A DNA stretch of 64,000 nucleotides, from the NCBI GenBank assembly GCA_021234155.1, contig JAJEKV010000080.1:4133953-4197952 (forward strand), read 5' to 3'. The notes under the pieces are model-generated. The model did no database searches. It had not been told where the DNA came from and saw nothing but the letters and a program-made list of their open reading frames with translations. This DNA is from Isoetes taiwanensis. Taxonomy: Eukaryota; Streptophyta; Lycopodiopsida; Isoetales; Isoetaceae. Made by a program: the position numbers and the translations under genes. Within the stretch, counting starts at the first letter, position 1. Every line of letters starts with the position of its first letter. This document shows, piece after piece, positions 57,101 through 64,000 of the stretch.

Positions 57101-58680
57101 ATGGTTGAAGGTGAAAGCATCGAGCCTTCCCAATCTTTCTTTTCCCCGGCAATGTCGCTTAGTTTATATCCTAAGTTGCATCGTTTGAAGAGGCGTGGAA
57201 AGCAAGGATTTGGGAATGCGGCGATGCTTCGCCTCTGGCCTTGACTCTCCTATGTTTTCCTCTCGGTGGTATTCTCGACTCAAGGAGTCGAAACCCCCTG
57301 CATCCTCCTATTTATTGGTTCCTTCGGTGTTAGGAGATACTTTCATGCTCGACATTGTGATCGCGTTATCGGTCGCAGCCGCGGTCTGACCAGATCATAC
57401 CACTCGGCTGCAAAGTGGAAAGCATTGGGTTGTCCTCGGCCCTAAAGGAAACAGGGGCTCCCTCGGATAAGTGGAAGACCTTCGAGAAACTCGGCAGATA
57501 TGTTCTTTCCGGAAGGCCGTGAAGATGATGAGAGAGAGGATGAAGACGAAGAAGAAGAGAACACCAAGAAAGGGCGGGGAATCTCGGACCAATATGACCT
57601 CATTCTTAGCACTGAGGCGATCCTGGGAGAATGGACTGAGATATGGGCTCAATGGACAAGAGGCAAGCTGAAGGACAGCAATGGAGAATTGTCAACCAGG
57701 ATGGACCCAAAGTTGTTCGACAAGCAATTCATGAAAAGGATACAGGGCCTGGCGGACAAGGAACCTGGGGGGTGCACTTATACATAAGGGGGGTATGGCA
57801 TCTGCGTTCGGAGGGTAGCAAAAAACACCCCATTGTATACGCAATTTTAAAAGGCAATTTGACCCCTTTGTGTATAGATTGCTCCAAATCAGTGCCTAAA
57901 AACACCCCTAACCCCTACGTATACGTGCGCAAATGGTCCAAAAAACACCCCTCCGTGGAACTCTCATGGGTTATACGCTGATCAAAGGTGAATCCCCCGG
58001 GACAAGGAAACGCTTGATCTACAGGGTAGAATCCTGGATGGAACAATCCTGCTAAGGAAAAGTAGAAGTTCAAAATTGCAGGACGCAAAGGATTACGCCA
58101 CAATCCTAAAGAGACGGCGTGCATTGGAAGAAGGCATCACAGAGTTTTGCAATGTTGCCTCCAATGCATGCCATGATTTTGATTATTATAAGGAGAAGGC
58201 TGCGCTTGATGAGGAAGACATGCAGGAGTTGAACCGTCTATGTCAACCCTACATCAACACCAAGCTAAAGCGTAACGTCAAAACCCTCCCCTTCCCTGAA
58301 CGTGCTATGGCAATTCTAAAGAGGAAGCTTGGATTCGGGGTGGTCCCATTTAAGACGGATGATAGCTCCCCTCCATTCCTGGTAACCTTGGGACACAAGG
58401 GGTTTGGTGGTCTGGAACTGGCATCTGGGCCCGTGGCACTATTTGCCATGAATATGATCGAAGACCCCACCCTATTTTATGAAAAACCTGACATTGAGCA
58501 GTGGTACAAGACGTGTCTGGACATGACCGAGCTGGATACTTTCAGTTTCCTTATCTTTTGCATGGACGATGATGACGAAGACAAACCTGACAGCCAGGGA
58601 GAGAAAGATGACGGAGACGAGAATGTCCAAGGTTTAGACGAGGATGCTGCCGAACAAATTCTGGAGAGTCTGAGATTGAG
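54124..58680 (+). CDS. ParB-like domain protein, multi-exon (element 2)
   Basis: Exon 1 (about 54124-54260) is basic (GTKKRKTGTLSELLCS) and looks like a nuclear signal. Exon 2 (about 54303-55447) ends at ATAAG|GTAAAT. Exon 3 runs from 57379 (after CGCAG) to about 57780. Exon 4 (58082-58680) lies between TTGCAG and GAG|GTGAGT. Exon 2 holds the ParB-like part: AVLFNHREFNPAHMLEILNL, FWVVDGQHSVRVAQVL (55255-55305) and then LSADMPPTELASISYCQNTI. The DG-Q-H box followed by an acidic-lead helix and an N matches ParB/sulfiredoxin-fold proteins, and the same order is seen in element 1. Exons 3 and 4 are of unknown fold, with an acidic tail (MDDDDEDKPDSQGEKDDGDE). Palindromes lie in the introns. Exon 3's frame has small breaks. 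Confidence 0.6.
55474..57620. repeat. 2.1-kb inverted duplication inside an intron
   Basis: About 55490-56540 is repeated in reverse orientation at about 56545-57610, with the centre near 56545. Each arm holds the start of exon 3 (GGAAAGCATTGGGTTGTCCT on the right, its complement on the left) plus upstream intron DNA with a shared block TTAATCTCTAATGTTCTCTC present twice per arm. Eleven CTCGACTCGCGAGTCGAG-type palindromes lie inside it (55474, 55821, 56057, 56118, 56379, 56620, 56672, 56731, 56985, 57045 and 57272), several degenerate. Only the right arm is in the sense orientation for splicing. Confidence 0.85.
57788..58081. other. Probable intron between exons 3 and 4
   Basis: Non-coding. 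It contains three AAAAACACCCC phrases (57820, 57898, 57938) with ATACG-type spacers, and ends in TTCAAAATTGCAG, a good acceptor for exon 4. Confidence 0.45.
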
Positions 58681-58696
58681 GTGAGTTCACTTTGCT

Positions 58697-58778
58697 CTCG
58701 GAGTGTTTCTCGACTCGCGAGTCGAGAAACCCTCCGAGTCTTTAACTTTTTCTTTTCTCGACTCGTGAGTCGAGAAAA
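58697..58778. repeat. Two perfect intron palindromes
   Basis: In the intron starting at 58681. The first, 58697-58738, is a 42-bp palindrome with a single mismatched pair: CTCGGAGTGTTT arm, CTCGACTCGCGAGTCGAG core, AAACCCTCCGAG arm. The second, 58753-58778, has the core CTCGACTCGTGAGTCGAG with TTTT/AAAA arms. Confidence 0.95.
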
Positions 58779-58859
58779 CGCTTTCCTATCGACGTCTTTC
58801 ATCATTCCGGGGACATCGATGCGAACGATCGGGATCATTGACAATCTCACACTGCGAAT

Positions 58860-59668
58860 CTTTGGCGGTTCATCACGAGGAGGATCTTGGATCCAAGAAA
58901 AAAGGCCAAGAGCAAGACAAAAGCGGGCAAAGAAGAAAGGACTCGAAAAATAATGATCCCGCATATGGATCCCGATCAATCAGAAATCTGGTCAGAGCCA
59001 AACTCTAACTGGGATCCAGCGGGTCCCATCAAGCTTATAATATTTGACGTCAATGGAGTATTAGCTGCAGTATACCACGATAAAGACGTCCCTGAGCTTA
59101 ACACCTCACAGATCCCGACAAAAACAGGGTCTAAAATCGTGTATCCTCGACCTAAAGCAAAGGAGATTATTGAGTGGTGCGTGGAACGGGGATTCCAAGT
59201 GGCCATATGGTCTTGTATGGCAAAGAAAAATATTATCAATGTCCTTGGTGTTCTCGGCCTTCCAGTTTTGATGTTCAAGTTTGTTTAAGGAAACGAAAGG
59301 GTCAAGCATGTGTCAGACCTCGATCCAGCCATTACAAAGAGGAAGCCTATTATGGTGAAAAGGCTGGACAGGGTTTATGAAGCATACCAGGACTTAACAA
59401 ACACAACACGCTGATCATAGACGACTCCGCCTACAAGTGCTATCATAACTCGCACAATATAATCATTGCCAAGAGTTATCGACCAGAAGAGTATGAAACG
59501 GATAGGTGGTTGTCTTTCAATCTCGTTCCTGTCTTGGCGGAATCCCTGTTTGCCATACTTGTGGCCGATGTGATTAGGAACTATCCGAACCTCAAGGAGG
59601 TCGATCCAGAGAGCAACACGATCATGAAAGTTATGGACGACAAATATTTTGGTGATCAAGAAGAGTGA
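58860..59668 (+). pseudogene. FCP1/NIF-like HAD phosphatase domain (element 2)
   Basis: A lysine-rich lead (DPRKKAKSKTKAGKEERTRK) is followed by a HAD-superfamily domain of the plant FCP1/small CTD phosphatase-like type: LIIFDVNGVLA (59033-59062), VYPRPKAKEIIEWCVERGFQ, VAIWSCMAKKNI, KPIMVKRLDRVYEAY and NTLIIDDSAYKCYHN (59404-59448), ending at 59668. Motif I is DVNGVL instead of DLDGTL/DxDxT. The nucleophile Asp is kept, but the second acidic position is Asn, which may weaken or abolish phosphatase action. The motif III pair DD is kept. Within this copy there is about one stop and one frame change. It follows exon 4 of the ParB-like gene by one palindrome-bearing intron and may be its 3' part. 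Confidence 0.65.
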
Positions 59669-60183
59669 CCTCTGCTTTCAGATAGTCGAATTGTGTGAAT
59701 TTTGTAAAGAAATGTGAAGAAATGTACTATAGTTTGTAATGAATATACTTGTACGTTGAGTTTTCGCTGGCTTTCTTGACTCGGGAGTCGAGAAAGGCAT
59801 ACTTGTCCTATTGATGAAACCATTTGTATGTTTGTTTGTGTGACTGGATGCAGCCATATTCAGTAATGATAATGGTTGTACATTGGGTTTCCTGGGCCTT
59901 TCTCGACTCGAGAGTCGAGAAAGGCAATCGCTATCTCGTTGATCAAAACCATTTGTATGCTTCCGTGTGTGATTGGATGCAACCATATTCTAATGAGAAT
60001 GGTTGTACTTTGACTTTTCCGGGCCTTTCTCGACTCGCGAGTCGAGAAAGGCACTACTTGCCACGTGATTGGATGCAGTTATATGGAATGAATGTTCTCC
60101 ATTGTATTTTGAATTCACCATTCTTTTCTTCGTTTTGACTAATGATACCATAATTGTTAATCATAGACTTTCCTTGCTCCAGG
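59669..60183. repeat. 3' region with three long palindromes and a loose repeat
   Basis: Three palindromes with GCCTTT/AAAGGC arms lie at about 59770-59797, 59896-59925 and 60023-60052. The last is perfect over 30 bp. They sit in three loosely repeated segments sharing TTTGTATG…GTGTGA.TGGATGCA and GTACATTG-like phrases about 125 bp apart. Probably 3' untranslated or intron DNA. Confidence 0.85.
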
Positions 60184-60547
60184 TGGTTCAGGCACGGATC
60201 CCGCAAGAAGCCACAGATCCCTGATTCGGGCATCACGAGACCAGCTCCGGTGGCATAGATCCCGCTCAAAGGCGGCGAGAGATACCGTTTCGGCACGTAT
60301 CCCGCCACGCTACACTCTTACCGGCCTTTGGGATAAGGTTGCTCGTGAATCTGAGGCGCCATGCACACGCTTCGGGATAAAGAAGGGGAAGAAATTTGAG
60401 ACAGTCCGAAAGCTCAAAGCATCATGCAAGCATTGCATAACATCCACGGAGGTTGGGGAAGGAGCATATTCGATGAAAAGCTGCGGGAGGAGAGTGGAGA
60501 AGTCGGGTGGGACAGGTGTTGGGGTGGCTCGAGGCACCTCCTCGTGA
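60184..60547 (+). CDS. Exon-like frame with a Cys pair, unknown
   Basis: After a good acceptor (CTTTCCTTGCTCCAG) a frame of about 120 codons stays open to a TGA at 60545-60547. It is basic and serine/arginine-rich, with TLTGLWDKVARESEAPCTRF, then KKFETVRKLKASCKHCITST. The Cys-x2-Cys pair could be part of a BED-like zinc finger, but the histidine half is not evident. It is in the element 2 plus-strand direction and may be its last exon. There is no family match. Confidence 0.35.
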
Positions 60548-60948
60548 GGCATTCCACACTTTTCGAGGTTGCCCCAAGGCTTACAAACGGCATGAAGAAG
60601 CCCGCAAGTTAATCCCCTAAGGTGGACCACCTACCACGATGATGTAACTGTAGTGACAGCAAGACCGCCATGGTCTCTGCGACCGATGTAAAATACATTG
60701 TACCTATTCAATTTATTAATAAAAATTCTTTTTCAACTAGAACTTTGGTTTAATTCTTTTTCAACTAGAACTTTGGTTTCAATCTTTAATGAATTTCCTT
60801 TGTTTGAGTTGTATTGTTCTTGTTCTCGACTCGCTATCCGAGAAAACTGGGAGAAAGCTCGAACCCACACTAAGAGACAAATATTCGAATTATGGACAGT
60901 TTTCGAGTCGGAGCTCTCCTTTTTGTGTAAAATAACAGGGTTCCGAAA
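60548..60948. repeat. 3' flank with 28-bp tandem duplication and a last palindrome
   Basis: ATTCTTTTTCAACTAGAACT plus TTGGTTT occurs twice in tandem (60725-60752 and 60753-60780). A degenerate palindrome of the element 2 family lies at 60823-60845. No gene is seen. Confidence 0.75.
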
Positions 60949-60976
60949 AAAGTGGGAATGGAATGAGACCCACTTT
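60949..60976. repeat. Hairpin near the right end of element 2
   Basis: AAAGTGGG and CCCACTTT with a 12-bp loop, followed by AATTAAATATG. It resembles the terminal hairpin of element 1 (AAACGGGAGTG / CACTCCCGTTT followed by AATTTGC). Confidence 0.6.
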
Positions 60977-60989
60977 AATTAAATATGAC

Positions 60990-61208
60990 TTCTACATCAT
61001 CGGGACAGAAGCAAAAGAACTAAAGCATTTCCATAAAGCCGGATCAATAAAGTCTTGCGAGAGAGAAGGTTCATCAGGGAAATGCGAAGAATGGGTTCGA
61101 TTGGACCAGGAGAAGAATTGATCACGCAGAAGGACACGACCCATTGCATCTTTGTATATATTTTGGTTCAATTTCTAATTTTCATAACCGTTAGATGGTG
61201 AAAAGTTT
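60990..61208 (+). repeat. Direct repeat A, copy 1
   Basis: About 215 bp starting CTACATCATCGGGACAGAAG. It recurs at 61564-61780 with roughly 90 percent identity. The two copies bracket repeat B. Confidence 0.85.
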
Positions 61209-61516
61209 ATCAGTCAACACAACCAATAAAACCCCCTTTCACACAAGGGTGGCTCCAGATAGCAATTCAAAGGTCCCTAATGATTTTTTGGAGGCCCCGA
61301 AGAGGCGAATTTTTTTGTTACGTATAACACAAACCATTCCCCCTTAAACCCCCTTTGGTTTGGGTGCATATTCACACGTGGGGTGACGTAGGGCAACGAG
61401 AGCTGTTGGATAGGTATATATGCTCTTTATTCCTCAATCTACACCGTAGATAACGATCCCCGTTTGTGGGGTATGCCGTTTGTGGGTTTGTGAAGTTGAG
61501 GCATCTGGAAGCAGGG
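61209..61516 (+). repeat. Flanking direct repeat B, right copy
   Basis: Matches 47815-48160 over its length with small deletions, beginning TCAGTCAACACAACCAATAA and ending GCATCTGGAAGCAGGG. A spacer of about 47 bp separates it from the second copy of repeat A. Confidence 0.85.
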
Positions 61517-61563
61517 CAAATCCAAATTTGCTTGGAAGAATCCTTTTGAAACGACAAGGCAAA

Positions 61564-61780
61564 GCCCTACATCATCAGGACAGAAGCAAAAGAACTAAAG
61601 CATTTCCATAAAGCCAGATCAATAAAGTATTGCGAGAGAGATGGTTCATCGGGGGAATGCAGAGAATGGATTCGATTGGACTAGGAGAAGAATTGATCGC
61701 ACAGAAGGACACGACCCATTGCATCTCCGTATACATTTTGGTTCAATTTCTAATTTTCATAATCGTTAGATGCTGAAATT
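61564..61780 (+). repeat. Direct repeat A, copy 2
   Basis: The partner of 60990-61208, starting CTACATCATCAGGACAGAAG. The A-B-spacer-A order looks like a tandem duplication of about 575 bp or an insertion with flanking duplication. Confidence 0.85.
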
Positions 61781-62048
61781 TTTAGATCCAACGGCAAACT
61801 TCGAATTTTGTTGAAATGGAAGTGCTATGTGGATAGACTAGAATTGCAAGGAAGGCTGTAGACGCCAGATGTTATAAAAAATAAAGGCATTAGAAATAAA
61901 GGCACAGGAAAGTTAGGGCAAGGTAATTGGATAGCAATAGATAATTGAATTGTCTTTGTTTTTTCAAATCATTTGAGAGCGTAATTAGGGCAAAATTGCG
62001 TTGAAATTTATTGTCCATGATAGAAATAGCATATGTTGTTTGGATAGT
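61781..62048. other. Short interval, 3' of the GIY-YIG fragment
   Basis: No gene is seen apart from the frame tail of the GIY-YIG fragment (minus strand) that reaches to about 61985. Confidence 0.3.
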
Positions 62049-62420
62049 TTAGATGATGCCCCTGCGTTTAAGGTACCAGTATTTCTTAGTTTTGGAAGGG
62101 CAGGATATGAGGTTGTTGTAGCCTTCTTTGTTTGTGTTGTAAAATATGTAATGTCTTTCGATTTCATTTGTCGTTTTCTTGCTTTTGGTTTCTTCTAAGA
62201 GGTCGATGTGGAAGTTTTCTTCATGCGGTTTGTGCTTGTCAATGTCTGCTGCCATTTCTTGTTGTTCTTATTGCACGTTAGGCATCCATATTTTGCTCCT
62301 CATACTCGCTTACATCCTACTTTAAAATTACATTGTGCTGCCTTGCATCCCCATCGATACAATACCATCCCCTGCCAAAGCACAAGCATAATGTTGATAG
62401 CACATGTCTAGTGTCAAAAC
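62049..62420 (-). pseudogene. GIY-YIG nuclease fragment, C-terminal part
   Basis: The minus-strand frame at 62255-62049 reads HEENFHIDLLEETKSKKTTN, EIERHYIFYNTNKEGYNNLI and CPSKTKKYWY. This is the end of a GIY-YIG domain (F-x-I/E-L-L-E strand, catalytic E, YN-x-G box), here as EGYNNL. The 33.7-kb copy ends in the same phrase in decayed form (GYNNLNSTHSKSKKY), so they are relatives. The YIG half is not readable upstream, and the frame changes near 62255. Confidence 0.5.
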
Positions 62421-63259
62421 CATAACTATTAAAGTATGATGGATGAACTTACAATATTTTGCCAATAAAAATATTCTATTATGATCACCTGCCAGATACC
62501 TGAATGTTGGGCTTCCATCATTGCTGGTATCAATCTTGTTGACATCATCTTACCATGTTGCATGTCTTTGTACTCGAATATATGCATTTAAGATGCAACA
62601 TACTGTCTTACAAAGGATTCGTTTATGGCAGTTTAGGAAAGTTTTCTAGGATAAACCACCTGAATGGAATCATCTTCTAACATGACAAGACAACACTTAA
62701 TAGGTGATAAAAAGTTGTACTGCATGTTTATGAACTATTGTAAAGGTTTTAGCTTTAAAGATTATATGTGCAGGTTTCCCTGATAAAGTGTGCATAGCGA
62801 TTTAATGTTACCAATAAAAAATATTGATGTATATCCCCATGTAATCTCAAGAGATTCTTGATAAAGTTTCGCAACTAATGTGTAAGAGATGAACGAATTG
62901 TCTTGTTATATCCTACATCATACTCATAGAAACAGATACAAAGAACTTACTTTTTATCAACTCGTCTGCAATAATCCTTTCCAAAACATGCTTTAGGGAT
63001 TCATAGCATTTTTCAACAGCACAATGCATGTACTCATCTGACTCAATTCTTTTCTAGAGGAGACTATATTTATGTTCTCCTTTACTGTCAAACTCTTTTG
63101 CCATCTGTACAGCCATTGGCACCCGGAAACAAGACTTTTTCAGTTCACTAAATTATATGCTTCACACAACAATCTGGCACATTGAGGCAAAAGCGTTTAA
63201 AGTACTGTCCGTACCTGTACGCATCTGTTTGCTTGTACACCCCAACGTGAGAAGCACTG
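62421..63259. other. Interval without a supportable gene
   Basis: AT-rich sequence with no coding frame above 60 codons that I trust. Its last part probably belongs to the 3' end of the LINE on the minus strand. Confidence 0.35.
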
Positions 63260-64000
63260 AGCTTGTTTGTCCTTCTAGGAGGTTTTGAGGCGTTGGGGAC
63301 CCATCCCTACGGCCAAAGCAAGGTTGGGCAAACGTGTATCACCCATAGCGACCACCTTCTGGAAGTAAATAATATGGCATTCCAATGCAGCCCGTTGAAG
63401 GGGTAAAAAGCCTGTCGCCTAGTCAGATCTGGTACGGAATTGTGGACTTTATCCCAAGGGCTCGTGCCAAGAAGCACCTGCTCAAGGTCATTCCAGGTGT
63501 TGAGGGATATCACTGGACCCCACACTTCTGCCCCATATAAGAGGACCAGCTCGACCAAGGCCCTAAACAAGTGTGACTAGTGGCCCCAGGCATACAACTC
63601 TGCCTTGTGGCTGTTGTTCTGCATGTCATATAGTGCTTTACAACCCGCCGTGACCCGCAACCTGATGGCAGCATCCCAGTAGGTGGTAGCAGAGAACTCG
63701 ATCCCCAAGTACTTGTAGGTCGGAGCCACTCTACATCTTGTCCCTGGTAAGTGAATGAGGGAAGCCTTGGCTGATGGGATGATGAAACTAGCAGCACCCT
63801 AGTTTTGGCCAAGTTAACTCGCATGCCAGTGAATCGGCAAAAAGTGTTAAGAGCATCCAGGTGACGTTGCATGTCCTCTGGAGTATAGGCCAGGAGGTTG
63901 ACATCGTCAGCATATATCCGGATTGTGTGATGCATGAGATGGGTGCCCACACCTCCGTGCTCAGAAATCCAATCTTCCAACTGGTCAATATATAGGCCAA
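63260..64000 (-). pseudogene. LINE reverse transcriptase, 3' part, runs off the window
   Basis: Minus-strand frames read LEDWISEHGGVGTHLMHHTI, IRIYADDVNLLAYTPEDMQ (the YADD active site, about 63920-63865), HLDALNTFCRFTGMRVNLAK, then in a second frame LVLLYGAEVWGPVISLNTWN and RRQAFYPFNGLHWNAILFTS. This is the catalytic and thumb region of a non-LTR reverse transcriptase. It differs clearly from the LINE at 39.9-44.1 kb (FADDI), so it is another family. One frame change is seen. The 5' part is beyond the window end. Confidence 0.8.

Larger units (their letters stand above)
48161..61208. mobile_element. Element 2: DUF7869 / ParB-like / HAD phosphatase element
   Basis: About 13 kb with the same gene layout as element 1: a minus-strand DUF7869 gene, a divergent palindrome-rich interval, then a plus-strand multi-exon gene with a ParB-like domain, here followed by an FCP1-like HAD phosphatase domain. 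It carries about 27 copies of a CTCGACTCGCGAGTCGAG palindrome and three classes of larger inverted repeats. It is younger than element 1, judging by its longer open frames. Edges are uncertain. I place them at the inner ends of the flanking direct repeats. A weakly matching pair, AATGGGACTCACA (near 48175) and AGTGGGTCTCATT (minus strand, near 60965), may be the true inverted termini. Confidence 0.5.

Noticed and set aside
57820-57960. Short AACACCCC repeats as a separate tandem element
   Set aside because: Only three loose copies inside a probable intron, not enough to define a unit.
48161-61208. Viral origin (giant virus or Polinton) of element 2
   Set aside because: No capsid, DNA polymerase B, packaging ATPase or protease motif is visible. 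The spliced genes and DUF7869 favour a plant-adapted DNA element.

Overview
The window is nuclear DNA of a land plant, heavily loaded with repeats. Supporting this are an intron-free 929-residue PLS-type pentatricopeptide (PPR) protein, a seven-exon CDKG-type kinase with GT-AG introns, exons of a plant-style alpha-glucan phosphorylase, and Copia, LINE, Helitron and CACTA remains. The long intron-free PPR gene of the 'MYAKCGSLEEA' style and the repeat load suggest a seed-free plant, perhaps a fern, but that placement is a guess.

Layout. 0-5 kb holds a small five-exon gene of unknown function (minus strand) and the PPR gene (plus). 5.2-9.6 kb is a decayed Copia element (minus) with a short LTR-derived foldback inside it. 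12.4-20.9 kb is 'element 1': about 33-bp inverted terminal repeats around a minus-strand DUF7869-type transposase-like gene and a divergent plus-strand gene carrying a ParB-like domain and a DNA methyltransferase-like domain. 20.9-30 kb is gene-poor and holds a CACTA end and an LTR fragment. 30.0-32.9 kb is the intact CDKG/CDK11-type gene (minus). 33.3-37.7 kb is a Helitron-like element (Rep HUH motif, Pif1-type helicase) with a GIY-YIG nuclease reading frame at its 3' side. 39.2-44.5 kb is a LINE lying between unidentified exon-like fragments. 46.4-47.5 kb is a broken glucan phosphorylase fragment. 47.8-61.8 kb is 'element 2', a second DUF7869 + ParB-like element, here with an FCP1/NIF-like HAD phosphatase domain, flanked by direct repeats of about 310-345 bp. 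The window ends in a GIY-YIG fragment and the 3' part of another LINE (minus).

The most unusual content is the pair of elements at 12.4-20.9 and 48.2-61.2 kb. They share a layout: a minus-strand DUF7869 gene, a palindrome-packed divergent interval, and a plus-strand multi-exon gene that starts with a ParB-like domain. Each has its own family of short perfect or near-perfect palindromes (core TGTATTCCGAATACA in element 1, CTCGACTCGCGAGTCGAG in element 2). These recur in intergenic, intronic and 3' flanking DNA and are not seen in the recognisable coding exons. Element 2 has inverted repeats at several larger scales too: four 83-bp foldbacks, two 130-bp hairpins and a roughly 2.1-kb inverted duplication inside an intron. 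My working hypothesis is a large, little-described class of plant DNA element whose cargo includes a ParB-like protein and a DNA- or protein-modifying enzyme. The mobility, the enzyme functions and any palindrome binding are inference only.

Many reading frames in the elements are broken. Some breaks could be assembly errors near homopolymers, which I cannot separate from true decay.
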